From positions 56,051 to 120,050 of the forward strand of contig JAXHTV010000005.1 in NCBI GenBank assembly GCA_034189865.1: a stretch of 64,000 nt of DNA, written 5' to 3'. A program made the translations under genes and the position numbers. The stretch's first letter is position 1. Each line of letters opens with the position of its first letter. The notes beneath the pieces were generated by a model. It saw only the letters and a program-made list of their open reading frames with translations. It had not been told where the DNA came from and made no database searches. Origin of the DNA: Pseudomonadota bacterium. GTDB taxonomy: Bacteria > Pseudomonadota > Gammaproteobacteria > UBA5335. Below, in pieces: positions 11,006 through 19,411 of the stretch.

Positions 11006-12439
11006 ATGCATACCGTTGAAAAAATCGGCGGCACGTCGATGAGCGACTATGTGTCCGTTAGAGACAACATCATTCTTAATAATCCAACAAATGATTATTA
11101 CCAAAGAGTTTTCGTCGTTTCCGCGTATGGCGGCGTAACCAACCGGTTACTGGAACACAAAAAGAGCGGCCAACCGGGCATTTTCGCCTTGTTCGCGAGC
11201 GGCATCGACGACGATAGCTGGCTCACCGAATTTGAAGAACTCGGGAAAGCGCTTTTTGATATGAATCAACGTTTGTTTGGTTCTGGGATACCGCTCAAAA
11301 AAGCCGATGCCTTTCTCGCAGAACGACTCGATGACGCCAAACAGTGCCTGTTGGACTTACAAAGCCTTTGCCGCCACGGCCATTTTGCCCTAGACGCCCA
11401 CCTCGCCACCGTCCGAGAGATGCTGGCTAGCATCGGCGAAGCACATAGCGCTTGGAACACCGCTCAGTTGCTAAAGCGGGATGGCGTAAACGCCTGTTTT
11501 GTAGACCTGACCGGCTGGCGCTCGAATCGCCATATCCCCTTGGACGACAGAATCCGTGCGGCATTTGACCAGATCGATCTGACCGAACAACTCCCCATCG
11601 TAACGGGCTATGCCCATAGCGACGCGGGCTTGATGTCGTCCTTCGATCGCGGTTATAGCGAAATGACCTTCAGCCGCCTCGCGGTGATTACTGGCGCGAA
11701 AGAAGCCGTAATTCATAAGGAGTTTCATCTAAGCAGCGCGGACCCACGCCTAGTGGGTGCGGCCAACGCCGTTCCAATCGGTCGCACCAACTACGATGTA
11801 GCGGATCAGTTGGCGAATCTGGGCATGGAGGCCATACACCCGAAAGCCGCCAAAGGCCTACGTCAAAACAGTATTCCCCTTCGGGTTAAAAGCACATTCG
11901 AACCGGAGCACACTGGCACCCTCATCACCGGAGACTATGTCAGCGATTCACCGCGTGTTGAGATCATCGCGGGATGCAAGGGGATCTATGCACTGGAATT
12001 GTTCGATCAGGAAATGGCTGGAAACCTCCATGGATACGACCGCGAGTTGTTGGCAATTATCACGCGCTTCAAGGGACACATCGTGTCGAAAGACATCAAT
12101 GCGAATACCGTCACGCATTATTTGTCGACCAACTTAAAAACTCTGAAGCGGATACGGGCGGCCATGGAAGAACGCTTTCCAGGCGCTGAGATCGACCAAC
12201 AAAAGGTCGCCATTGTTTCCGCAATCGGCAGCGACATGAAAATTCCCGGCATTTTGGCGAGGGCCGTCGGTGCCGTCGCGGACAAAGGCATCAGCGTTCT
12301 GGCGGTACACCAATCGATGCGTCAGGTCGATATGCAGTTCGTCGTTAACGAAGCGGACTACGAGGAAACAGTGAAAGGCCTCCATGCTGTGCTGGTGGAA
12401 ATTCACGATCACGGACGTGCGATATGTCTCGCGTCGTAG
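11006..12439 (+). CDS. ask: ectoine-pathway aspartokinase (Ask_Ect)
   Basis: A 477-residue aspartate kinase. The start at 11006 gives MHTVEKIGGTSMSDYVSVRD, the invariant opening of the ectoine-linked subfamily; a TTG eight codons upstream is possible but less likely. The kinase domain carries GRGYSEMTFSR-like and DPRLVGAANAVPIGRTNYD segments. Tandem ACT domains occupy the C-terminal third, including VAIVSAIGSDMKIPGILARA. It makes aspartyl phosphate, feeding aspartate semialdehyde to EctB. This subfamily is often less feedback-inhibited by Lys/Thr, which is family knowledge and was not visible here. It follows ectC by 81 bases. Confidence 0.94.
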   Translation: MHTVEKIGGTSMSDYVSVRDNIILNNPTNDYYQRVFVVSAYGGVTNRLLEHKKSGQPGIFALFASGIDDDSWLTEFEELGKALFDMNQRLFGSGIPLKKADAFLAERLDDAKQCLLDLQSLCRHGHFALDAHLATVREMLASIGEAHSAWNTAQLLKRDGVNACFVDLTGWRSNRHIPLDDRIRAAFDQIDLTEQLPIVTGYAHSDAGLMSSFDRGYSEMTFSRLAVITGAKEAVIHKEFHLSSADPRLVGAANAVPIGRTNYDVADQLANLGMEAIHPKAAKGLRQNSIPLRVKSTFEPEHTGTLITGDYVSDSPRVEIIAGCKGIYALELFDQEMAGNLHGYDRELLAIITRFKGHIVSKDINANTVTHYLSTNLKTLKRIRAAMEERFPGAEIDQQKVAIVSAIGSDMKIPGILARAVGAVADKGISVLAVHQSMRQVDMQFVVNEADYEETVKGLHAVLVEIHDHGRAICLAS

Positions 12440-13290
12440 CCGTGATCCTCTTGTTTTTCATCCTGATGCCACCATCCTCAAACGGAGCACCAGCGAAGGC
12501 GAGCGACGTGGACGATGCCGTGAGTACCTTGGACAAACCACTCTACTCCCCCTTCGTCGAACGGTACGTTCTCGATGAACTCAAGCAACTGCGTATCGAT
12601 CAAGCATCGACAAAACAAGAGCTCATTCAGCAGATCGTCGATCGGGAGCATCAGTCCGTCGACCGCGCTGTCACCTACGCCACGGATACGGTGACGTATT
12701 TCTTTTACTTGATTGCCGGTGCGACATCCATCCTGCTACTGGTGGGGTGGACGTCCATTCGCGATATGAAAGAGCGGGTTCACTCGCTGGCGGACGAAGA
12801 AATTTCGAAACTCATCAGCGAGTACGAACAACGACTGGCCACCATTGAAACGGAACTACAACGAAAAACGCAGCATATCGAGGAAAACCGAGAGGAAATC
12901 GAATTATCCCGCGAGATCCAATCGCTTTGGCTAAGAGCGCAGCAAGAATCGTCGGCCACTAACAAGATCAACGTATACGATGAGATTTTGAAACTTCGCC
13001 ATGACGATGGCGAGGCGCTGACCTACAAAGCCGACGCTGTGTTGGAGCTAAACGAACCCAAATGGGCCGCAAACCTGTGCAAGCAAGCCTTGGCGATCGA
13101 CCCGGAGAACAGTCACGCCCTCTATCAACTCGCCTGCGCATACGCGCTGCTTGGCCGACACGAGTCCGCGATCGAGTGCTTACAACGGGCCATCGGTATC
13201 CGCGCAAGCTACGCCACCGATGCTGAAACTGAAGCGGCTTTCCAAGCCCTCCGCGAGACGCAGGATTTTCACGCCTTAGTCCATTCGTAG
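12424..13290 (+). CDS. membrane-anchored coiled-coil/TPR protein at the end of the ectoine operon
   Basis: A 288-residue protein overlapping the ask end by 16 bases. It begins with a signal peptide or anchor (MSRVVAVILLFFILMPPSSN). After a short periplasmic stretch comes a second membrane segment, YFFYLIAGATSILLLVGWTSI (about residues 92-112). A charged coiled coil follows (residues about 125-165), then tetratricopeptide-like repeats such as ALAIDPENSHALYQLACAYALLGRHESAIECLQRAIGI. The overlap implies co-expression with ectoine synthesis. Function is unknown; a scaffold or osmotic-sensing role is only a guess. Confidence 0.8.
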   Translation: MSRVVAVILLFFILMPPSSNGAPAKASDVDDAVSTLDKPLYSPFVERYVLDELKQLRIDQASTKQELIQQIVDREHQSVDRAVTYATDTVTYFFYLIAGATSILLLVGWTSIRDMKERVHSLADEEISKLISEYEQRLATIETELQRKTQHIEENREEIELSREIQSLWLRAQQESSATNKINVYDEILKLRHDDGEALTYKADAVLELNEPKWAANLCKQALAIDPENSHALYQLACAYALLGRHESAIECLQRAIGIRASYATDAETEAAFQALRETQDFHALVHS

Positions 13291-13303
13291 CATGCGCAGA
13301 ACG

Positions 13304-13329
13304 AACCTCAGGTTGAGTTCGCTGAGGTT
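13304..13329. terminator. hairpin between convergent TPR gene and tetR
   Basis: AACCTCAG (13304-13311) pairs with CTGAGGTT (13322-13329) around a 10-base loop, 13 bases after the TPR gene stop. It lacks a long T run on either strand and is therefore a weak or factor-assisted terminator candidate serving both directions. Confidence 0.4.
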
Positions 13330-13446
13330 TGCAGCGAATTCTGACGGGATTGTCGACACACCTCTGATACTTTAGTGATGTTCGTTGAGGCAATTCCGGC
13401 CTTTGCGGCCGAGCTGCATCGCGCGCAAACCAAGGCCCAAGCGGCA

Positions 13447-14061
13447 CTAAGGCTTGAGCAGATGGTCGAGATAGTCATCGAGCAACGGTTTGTGACCCGG
13501 CCAGTGGTATTCGCTGATGGTAATCAGGTTTAACGCGATCCCGTTCATGTGGCACAGCACGCCTTGCAGAACGAACGTCATCTCCGCGGCATTTTTGTCC
13601 GGAAATGCTTCCGACAGGCTGGGGGCGAATACCGCATTAAATTGCTCCTCTATTCTGGCGTGATGGACGAAAAAGCGGTTGTTGGACTCCGCACGGTCTT
13701 CGTTCAAGTACACCATCCTGAAACGGTCGGGATTGGCAAACCAATAATCCAGATAAGCGTGACACGCTTGGCGAAATCGCTGCCTAGCGTCGATTTGTGC
13801 TTGTTGGGATGCCAAAATCCGCTCAAACAGTTCGATAAAAAACTCGCCCCAAATGTGGTGCAGCAACTCGATCTTGCTTGGAAAATACCGGTACAGGGTC
13901 ATAGCTCCCATACCGGCTTCGGCAGCGATTTTGCGCATGGAAACCGCCTCATAGCCTTCCTGTTCGAAAAGCGTCTTCGCCGCCCGAATGATCCGGGCTT
14001 CTTTTTCTGCGGCAACCGCGCGCCTCTGACGCGGCCTGCCTCGCCCCTGTGTCTGACTGAT
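13447..14061 (-). CDS. TetR-family regulator, apparently starting at ATC
   Basis: The reading frame encodes a full TetR protein of about 204 residues. A basic leader (GRGRPRQRRAVAAEKEARI) precedes the HTH, RAAKTLFEQEGYEAVSMRKIAAEAG then MTLYRYFPSKIELL; a ligand-binding domain ends in YLDHLLKP. The first in-frame ATG (13938) would cut away half of the DNA-binding domain. Upstream to the in-frame stop at 14119-14121 there is no ATG, GTG or TTG. A GGAGG sits 8 bases before an ATC at 14059-14061, which would give ISQTQGRGRP. That makes ATC the best start, or the gene has lost its ATG. It is divergent from the FAD oxidoreductase, its likely target. Confidence 0.82.
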   Translation of the reverse strand: MSQTQGRGRPRQRRAVAAEKEARIIRAAKTLFEQEGYEAVSMRKIAAEAGMGAMTLYRYFPSKIELLHHIWGEFFIELFERILASQQAQIDARQRFRQACHAYLDYWFANPDRFRMVYLNEDRAESNNRFFVHHARIEEQFNAVFAPSLSEAFPDKNAAEMTFVLQGVLCHMNGIALNLITISEYHWPGHKPLLDDYLDHLLKP

Positions 14062-14139
14062 AGCCGATCCCTCCGTCTGCTGTGAATTGCAACATCTATG
14101 GCATGGCCAGTGGATGCCTCACCGAAGCCTTGATTATCC

Positions 14140-14149
14140 GTACGCGTAC
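14140..14149. promoter_or_regulatory. palindrome in the tetR/oxidoreductase divergent gap
   Basis: GTACGCGTAC is a perfect 10-base palindrome midway between the TetR gene and the divergent oxidoreductase gene. It is a candidate operator on grounds of position and symmetry only. Confidence 0.3.
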
Positions 14150-14216
14150 CGATTAATCTCGAACCATCCGACATCACGGCAGGCACGCCGTTATCAGAGG
14201 CCGAGAGAAACATACC

Positions 14217-15596
14217 ATGTCTGACCCCATCGCCCGTGCAATGGCCCGAAATCACTCATTCTGGCAACACAAATACGGTTGCTACCAGCCCAACGAACCC
14301 CTCGGCGAAGGCGAGCATACGGTTGACGTGCTGGTGATCGGCGCCGGCTATACGGGCCTGACCGCGGCTCGGGAGATTCGGCGCGAAGCCCCCGAAAAAA
14401 GGGTGATGGTGCTCGATGCCCATGAGGTCGGCTACGGCGCCTCGGGACGAAACGGCGGCTTTAACATGACCTTGTTCGGCATCGAGCCGGAAGTCACCGT
14501 CTTGCGCTGGGGCAAAAACAAAGCTCGCGAAGCGCAAGCCTACATGCAACAAGCGGTCACCTACGTTCGGGAACTGATCGAGCGAGAACGCCTGGATTCC
14601 GACTATGAAAACACCGGCCTGTGGCGCGTCGCCTACACCCACCAGCAGGAAAAACGACTTCGGAAAACCTACGAATTGCTGAGCGAGCTCACCATGCCGG
14701 GCCGATACACATTTCTCGACCATGCCACGGTCCAGGCAAAACTCAACGCGCCGAACATCAGAGCCGCCATATTCGAGCCGGACACCGGCATACTCGACCC
14801 CTGCAAACACGTTCGCAATCTCAAAACGCTGGCCGAAAAGGGCGGCGCCGAGATCTACGAAAACACGACCGTAACGCATCTGAGCAAGCAGCCCGATCTC
14901 ATTGTCGCGAAAACCGCCAACGCGACCATCAAGGCGAACAAACTCATTCTCGCAACCAACGCTTGGTCACACACCCTAACGGGTCTGCCCAAGGTCAAGC
15001 ACCGACAAACCCCGGTTTGGACTTACCAAATCGTGTCCGATCCGCTCACCGAAGAGGAATGGGAAACCCTCGGCTGGCAAGATCGCATGTCCATCGAAGA
15101 CAACCGGCAGTTTGTGCACTACCTGCGCATCACGAAATGTGGACGGATCACCCTGGGCGGAGGCAACGTGGGCGTCGAGTATGGCAAGTCCATGGACCAG
15201 TGGCACGCGCCGACGATCTGGAAAGACCTGGAAGATCATTTCCGCTGGTTGTTCCCGTCACTGGGGAATAAAAAAATTCATTACAAATGGGGTGGCGCCA
15301 TATCCGCGAACCTGGACCTGGTGCCCGAGATCGGTTTCATCGGCGATGAAAACATCATTTACTCCACCGGTTGCATCGGACACGGCGTATCGCTCACCCA
15401 ACTCAACGGTCGCCTGCTTGCTGATCTCGTGTTGGAAAAAGATACCGAGTTGAGCAAGTTTTGGATCGTGAAGCGACACGCCATCCCCCTGCCACCCGGG
15501 GACCTGCTCCCCTATCTCGGCGTTAAAGCCATCGTCGGCGTGTTGAAAGGCATCGACCGGTATGAGGAACGGGAACTGCACCGGGACAAAAATTGA
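14217..15596 (+). CDS. FAD-dependent amine/amino-acid oxidoreductase (DAO family, PuuB/DadA-like)
   Basis: A 459-residue flavoprotein. The Rossmann FAD motif is VDVLVIGAGYTGLTAAREIRR (about residues 37-57), followed by DAHEVGYGASGRNGGFN, the flavin-contacting segment typical of gamma-glutamylputrescine oxidase-like enzymes. The C-terminal FAD-binding strand contains YSTGCIGHGVSLTQLNGRLLAD. It probably oxidises an amine or N-methyl amino acid; the substrate cannot be read from sequence. It stands alone on the plus strand, divergent from a TetR regulator. Confidence 0.85.
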   Translation: MSDPIARAMARNHSFWQHKYGCYQPNEPLGEGEHTVDVLVIGAGYTGLTAAREIRREAPEKRVMVLDAHEVGYGASGRNGGFNMTLFGIEPEVTVLRWGKNKAREAQAYMQQAVTYVRELIERERLDSDYENTGLWRVAYTHQQEKRLRKTYELLSELTMPGRYTFLDHATVQAKLNAPNIRAAIFEPDTGILDPCKHVRNLKTLAEKGGAEIYENTTVTHLSKQPDLIVAKTANATIKANKLILATNAWSHTLTGLPKVKHRQTPVWTYQIVSDPLTEEEWETLGWQDRMSIEDNRQFVHYLRITKCGRITLGGGNVGVEYGKSMDQWHAPTIWKDLEDHFRWLFPSLGNKKIHYKWGGAISANLDLVPEIGFIGDENIIYSTGCIGHGVSLTQLNGRLLADLVLEKDTELSKFWIVKRHAIPLPPGDLLPYLGVKAIVGVLKGIDRYEERELHRDKN

Positions 15597-15684
15597 CGCC
15601 GGCCCCTGCAGAGGGTCCGATAACTGCCCGCCCCGAGACCACAACATCTTGAGCGAAGCCACCGATCACTCCCCGCCGGTTGAA

Positions 15685-16254
15685 TCACGCCGGAGCCGCA
15701 TCTTCGATAATCCGTACGGCCACCGCTTTGGCTTTGGCCGCGGCGGAATGGTCGCCGGTGACATGGGCCACGGCCGTCGCTCCTTCATGCAGTAAATTAA
15801 TCTCTTCAGCGACCCGCGCCGGGTCCGCCAATTCGGCCGCTCGGGCGAGTTCTTCGAAATAGGCAATCACCAACCGCTTGTGCAACAGCGCTTCCTGATA
15901 GACCGGATTTCGCCGATCGCCATGCTCGCCGACCGCGCTGATAAACGGACACCCGTAAAAGGACCGGCTCTTAAACCAGCCTTCCAGGTAATCGAAAGTC
16001 GCCAGAAGTTTCTGTTGGGGATCCCGGGTCGTTGCATCCACAACGCGGCGCATGTCGTCCCGACCCTGCTGATCGATTCGCTGCAGTACGGCGACAATCA
16101 GCCCCTCTTTGGAGCCGAAATGGCGGTATAGCGTGGTCTTGGCGATTCCGGCCTCGGCAATGACCCGATCCACGCCCGCGGCGTGATAGCCCAAGCGGTT
16201 GAATAGTTCGGTCGCCACCGCCAACAGATGCTCCCGCTTTTCCTCTCGTTTCAC
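15685..16254 (-). CDS. TetR-family regulator, divergent from cytochrome P460
   Basis: A 189-residue TetR protein. The HTH is in LLAVATELFNRLGYHAAGVDRVIAEAGIAKTTLYRHFGSKEGLI, and the ligand domain includes FYGCPFISAVGEHGD, seen in one common TetR subgroup. The start is GTG at 16254, because an in-frame TGA lies immediately upstream. One copy of a repeated operator-like sequence (16270-16285) lies just in front of this start, and two more lie toward the P460 gene. Self-repression and control of the cytochrome are inferred from that. Confidence 0.9.
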   Translation of the reverse strand: MKREEKREHLLAVATELFNRLGYHAAGVDRVIAEAGIAKTTLYRHFGSKEGLIVAVLQRIDQQGRDDMRRVVDATTRDPQQKLLATFDYLEGWFKSRSFYGCPFISAVGEHGDRRNPVYQEALLHKRLVIAYFEELARAAELADPARVAEEINLLHEGATAVAHVTGDHSAAAKAKAVAVRIIEDAAPA

Positions 16255-16269
16255 TCAGCGACCCCAAAA

Positions 16270-16285
16270 AATACCCATCTGTACA
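16270..16285. promoter_or_regulatory. TetR operator-like copy 1
   Basis: AATACCCATCTGTACA matches the palindromic copy at 16422 at 12 of 16 positions. It lies 15 bases ahead of the TetR start codon, so it is suited to autoregulation. Confidence 0.45.
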
Positions 16286-16381
16286 TTTCAAGAAGATCGA
16301 ATCCTAGCGCACACAACCTGCGCAAGATCCCGAAAGACGCCATATTAACACGAATTTCACACAGAATTTCGTCTCTCCGCC

Positions 16382-16410
16382 TTGACAATCGATACAGACC
16401 TGTCTATTTT
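16382..16410 (+). promoter_or_regulatory. sigma-70 promoter for cytochrome P460, with an operator-like sequence in its spacer
   Basis: TTGACA (16382-16387) and TATTTT (16405-16410) are spaced by exactly 17 bases, with a perfect -35 hexamer. The spacer and first -10 bases contain GATACAGACCTGTCTA (16391-16406), which matches the palindrome at 16422 at 12 of 16 positions. A repressor bound there would block RNA polymerase. Confidence 0.65.
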
Positions 16411-16421
16411 TCCCGCTTAAC

Positions 16422-16437
16422 GATACCGATCTGTATC
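16422..16437. promoter_or_regulatory. TetR operator-like palindrome, copy 3
   Basis: GATACCGATCTGTATC is a near-perfect inverted repeat (GATAC..AT..GTATC), and the symmetry extends a few bases on each side to 16419-16440. It lies 12 bases downstream of the -10 element of the P460 promoter, where a bound TetR dimer would repress. Confidence 0.6.
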
Positions 16438-16517
16438 GTTTATTTGCCAGACAACACCATCGAACCGCTGGCGACACAAAGGGAAGTCGCACCGAAACCT
16501 CTACCAGGAGAACCGCC

Positions 16518-17210
16518 ATGAAACATCTCAGTTCGCAGATCCGCGATCGCTATCCATGCCACGCGACAACACCGATACCGACCCAACCGGAAAACGATCT
16601 ACAGACGAATGGCTTGAGCGCGATCAAACGGACAATGATCGGCGCAGCCGCCGCATTTATCGTCGGCGCCACACTTGGATTCACCACCACCGCGCAGGGA
16701 GAACCGGCAGCCGACTACGAGCCTCAATGGACAGCGGACGGCGAACTTGTACTCCCAAGAGACTTCCGGACATGGGTATTTCTCGGTGCTCCACTCACCC
16801 CTAACGCACTCAACGATGGCAATGCCGGATTTCCCGAGTTCCATAACGTGTACGTTCAACCCCATGCGTACCGGGCATATCGCGAAACGGGGACGTTTCC
16901 CGAAGGCACCATCTTGGTGAAAGAGCTGCAGCTAACCGTGGCGGGAGATGACCCCAACGGTTCCCGGCTGGAGGCTTCAGGCCGCGGCTATTTCCCGGGT
17001 AATCGCAACGGAATCGATATCTCGGTCAAAGACAGCAAGCAATTCAAAGAGACCAACGGCTGGGGGTTTTTCAACTTCGGGCACCACGCCCCACCGTATG
17101 CCGAAACGGCTCCGGCCGCCCCGAAGGACGCTTGCGCCGGATGTCATATTGCCAACGCCACGGACATGGTTTTCACCAAGTTCTATCTACCGATCCTTCA
17201 AGCCGAGTAG
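16518..17210 (+). CDS. cytochrome P460 family c-type haem protein
   Basis: A 230-residue exported protein. Translation starts at 16518 behind AGGAG; an unusually long hydrophilic leader of about 40 residues precedes the hydrophobic signal segment (MIGAAAAFIVGATLGF). Family landmarks are FRTWVFLGAPLTP, FHNVYVQP, and the C-terminal haem c site CAGCH followed by MVFTKFYLPIL. P460 proteins oxidise hydroxylamine or nitric oxide in ammonia- and methane-oxidisers, and related members occur widely. Detoxification of NO or hydroxylamine is plausible here but inferred. The gene is preceded by a well-formed promoter and three TetR operator-like sites. Confidence 0.88.
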   Translation: MKHLSSQIRDRYPCHATTPIPTQPENDLQTNGLSAIKRTMIGAAAAFIVGATLGFTTTAQGEPAADYEPQWTADGELVLPRDFRTWVFLGAPLTPNALNDGNAGFPEFHNVYVQPHAYRAYRETGTFPEGTILVKELQLTVAGDDPNGSRLEASGRGYFPGNRNGIDISVKDSKQFKETNGWGFFNFGHHAPPYAETAPAAPKDACAGCHIANATDMVFTKFYLPILQAE

Positions 17211-17334
17211 GCACGCTGTGGCCGTCCGCCGGCAAACCGCCCCACCGTGGCCAGGCCCACAACGGACCCTCCGCGATAGGGACTGAAAACCAGCTGCCGC
17301 ACTGATCTTTATCATTTCAACGAGGAACAACACC

Positions 17335-17730
17335 ATGAGCCACATCACCAGTAAACATCTCTGCATCGCCTTCGGTATCGCGTTTCTCGGTGCCGGGCTA
17401 TTGGGCTTCGTGCCCAATCCCCTCGTCGCCCCGGAGGGGATTTTTGAGGTAAACCTTGCCCACAACCTCGTACACATCGGCACCGCGTTGGTCTTTATAA
17501 CCGCCGCGTTTGGGTCCGAGGCCACGGCAAGAACCACCGTCCAGGCCGTGGGGCTGGCTTACGTCGGCGTCACCGTGCTGGGTTTTTTGCTGAACGGCCA
17601 CTTGCTGCTGGGCCTTGTCCACATCAACGAAGCGGACAAATGGCTACACGCGGGACTCGCCCTGGTGATTCTGGGAGCGGGCTTCGGCCTCCCCAAGCGT
17701 CATACGCGCCAAGCGACCCTGGGCATTTAG
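17335..17730 (+). CDS. small four-helix membrane protein (DUF4383-like)
   Basis: A 131-residue protein with four predicted membrane segments: LCIAFGIAFLGAGLLGFV, LVHIGTALVFITAAFG, AVGLAYVGVTVLGFLL and WLHAGLALVILGAGFGL. The spaced NLAHNLVHIG and HINEADKWLHAGL motifs are typical of the DUF4383 group. It has a good GAGGA ribosome-binding site, follows the P460 gene by 124 bases, and is probably in the same unit. Its function is unknown. Confidence 0.75.
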   Translation: MSHITSKHLCIAFGIAFLGAGLLGFVPNPLVAPEGIFEVNLAHNLVHIGTALVFITAAFGSEATARTTVQAVGLAYVGVTVLGFLLNGHLLLGLVHINEADKWLHAGLALVILGAGFGLPKRHTRQATLGI

Positions 17731-17745
17731 CGTCCGGTTAAACCG

Positions 17746-17781
17746 CCCGACCCGCCCCCGGGACCCGGTAAGCGGGTCGGG
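17746..17781 (+). terminator. hairpin after the P460 unit
   Basis: A 10-base-pair stem pairs CCCGACCCGC (17746-17755) with GCGGGTCGGG (17772-17781) and is followed by TATTAAAT. The strong stem just after the membrane-protein stop supports a terminator, though the T run is poor. Confidence 0.6.
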
Positions 17782-17787
17782 TATTAA

Positions 17788-18090
17788 ATGGGGCCGCGCG
17801 CTCGTGCCGTCGACCCATCGTCACGAAAACGCCGCATCGGCGCAGCCCAGCCCCCGATTGCGGTAGACTGCTCAGTGTCCACCCGCGCCATATCGGCGGG
17901 GGATGTGAACCCGCTTCAGCTCGAGTGTGTCGTGGTCAGATCGGAATGTGTTGTCCTGGTGCTGTTCGCACTCGCCCTGTTGACCCACGGCTACCGCTCC
18001 CGTCGAAAGAGTCATCAGCGGACTGAGATGATCCTGGCGTTCGTACTCGGTGCCGGGGTTTTACTGGGCGCGTTGATTCGTTGCGGCTGA
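17788..18090 (+). CDS. possible small membrane protein, not recognised
   Basis: The 100-codon frame ends in two hydrophobic stretches (VVLVLFALALLTHGY and MILAFVLGAGVLLGALI) with a positively charged link between them. The first 40 codons look unlike protein, so a later start such as the GTG near 17905 is possible. It directly follows a terminator hairpin and converges on clpX. It may be a real two-helix protein or chance. Confidence 0.3.
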   Translation: MGPRARAVDPSSRKRRIGAAQPPIAVDCSVSTRAISAGDVNPLQLECVVVRSECVVLVLFALALLTHGYRSRRKSHQRTEMILAFVLGAGVLLGALIRCG

Positions 18091-18124
18091 ACGCTGCCCC
18101 GCGCACCCGTAAGCACAAAGCGGT

Positions 18125-19411
18125 TCAACCGGCACGCTCTTCCAGCGGCTCGCCCACCGCATCATCCGCGCCCTCCAGCATCACCTCGCCCTCGCCGTCT
18201 ACCGCGGCTTTGTTCACACGGCAGCGCACCACTCCAGGCCGCGACGGCAATTCGAACATGGTGCGCTCCAGAAGGCCTTCGAGGACACCCCGCAATCCCC
18301 GGGCACCGGTGCCCCGTGCCAAGGCCTGCTCGGCAACGGCCTCCAGCGCATCGGGATCGAACTGCAAATCCACCTGATCGTAGCGGAACAACTGCTGGAA
18401 CTGACGGATAACGGCGTTTTTCGGCTCCACGAGGATACGAACCAACGCGGCGACATCCAAAGGCTCCAGCGCGGTGATAATGGGGAAGCGACCGATAAAC
18501 TCCGGTATCAACCCGAAATGCTTGAGATCTTCCGGGTGAACATCATCGAATCGATCGCCGCCGGGCGCCTGCTCCTGCACCTCCGGCAAGGAGGCGCCGA
18601 AGCCGATCCCATGGCTTTGGGGTTGACGACGGGTTTCCATCACCTTTTCAAGACCGGCAAACGCCCCGCCGGCGATAAACAGAATGTTGCGGGTATCGAG
18701 CACCACCCGCTCAGCGCTGTCCTTGCGGCGACCTTTATCAGCCAGTTTGACCTGCGTCCCCTCCACCAGTTTGAGCAGGGCCTGTTGTACGCCCTCGCCG
18801 GACACGTCCCGCAAGCCGTGAGACAAATCGCCCCGCCGTGCCAGCTTGTCGACCTCGTCCAGATAGACAATCCCCCACTGCGCCAGTGTGGCGTCGCCAT
18901 CTGCGGCATCCAGCAAGCGCAGCAGGATGGACTCCACATCGTCGCCCACGTAGCCCGCCTGGGTCAGGGTGGTGGCGTCCACCACCACGAACGGCACGCC
19001 GACGATTCGGGCCAGGGTGCTGGCAATCAGTGTTTTCCCCGTGCCTGACGGTCCCAGCAAGAGGATATTGGATTTATCTATTTCCACTCGATCGGCCGCC
19101 ATCCCCATGCCATCGCTTTCGCTTTCCGAAACCAACCGCTTGTAATGGTTGTAAACCGCGACCGACAGGGTTTCCTTGGCATTTTCCTGCCCGATCACAT
19201 ACTGATCCAGCAGCCGCTTGATCTCGCTGGGAATGGGCGGCTTATTCACCGGCATGGCGGTGGCGCGGCGACGCCCCCAACTGCTGACCACTTGGTTCGC
19301 CAGCCGCACACAGGATTCGCAGATGTGGCCGTCCAATCCCGCGATCAGCGGTACCTCGGCGCTTTGCTCGGTGGCGCAGAACGAACAATGAATGGCTTTC
19401 TTACCGGTCAT
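18125..19411 (-). CDS. clpX: nif-linked ClpX-type unfoldase
   Basis: A 428-residue AAA+ protein. The N-terminal zinc domain has Cys9, Cys12, Cys31 and Cys34. Walker A GPSGTGKT is at about residues 120-127, followed by the AGYVGDDV pore region and Walker B IVYLDEVDK. The IGF loop that docks ClpP is present (SHGIGFGA). The last gene of the nifV-cysE-nifW-nifZ-nifM series is a second clpX in Azotobacter, and the same order here makes this the nif copy. It overlaps nifM by 11 bases. It probably works with a ClpP encoded elsewhere to turn over nif proteins. Confidence 0.9.
   Translation of the reverse strand: MTGKKAIHCSFCATEQSAEVPLIAGLDGHICESCVRLANQVVSSWGRRRATAMPVNKPPIPSEIKRLLDQYVIGQENAKETLSVAVYNHYKRLVSESESDGMGMAADRVEIDKSNILLLGPSGTGKTLIASTLARIVGVPFVVVDATTLTQAGYVGDDVESILLRLLDAADGDATLAQWGIVYLDEVDKLARRGDLSHGLRDVSGEGVQQALLKLVEGTQVKLADKGRRKDSAERVVLDTRNILFIAGGAFAGLEKVMETRRQPQSHGIGFGASLPEVQEQAPGGDRFDDVHPEDLKHFGLIPEFIGRFPIITALEPLDVAALVRILVEPKNAVIRQFQQLFRYDQVDLQFDPDALEAVAEQALARGTGARGLRGVLEGLLERTMFELPSRPGVVRCRVNKAAVDGEGEVMLEGADDAVGEPLEERAG

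Noticed and set aside
13899..14255. A 118-codon minus-strand frame overlapping the TetR start region
   Set aside because: It is the wrong frame for the HTH protein; its translation is low-complexity basic sequence.
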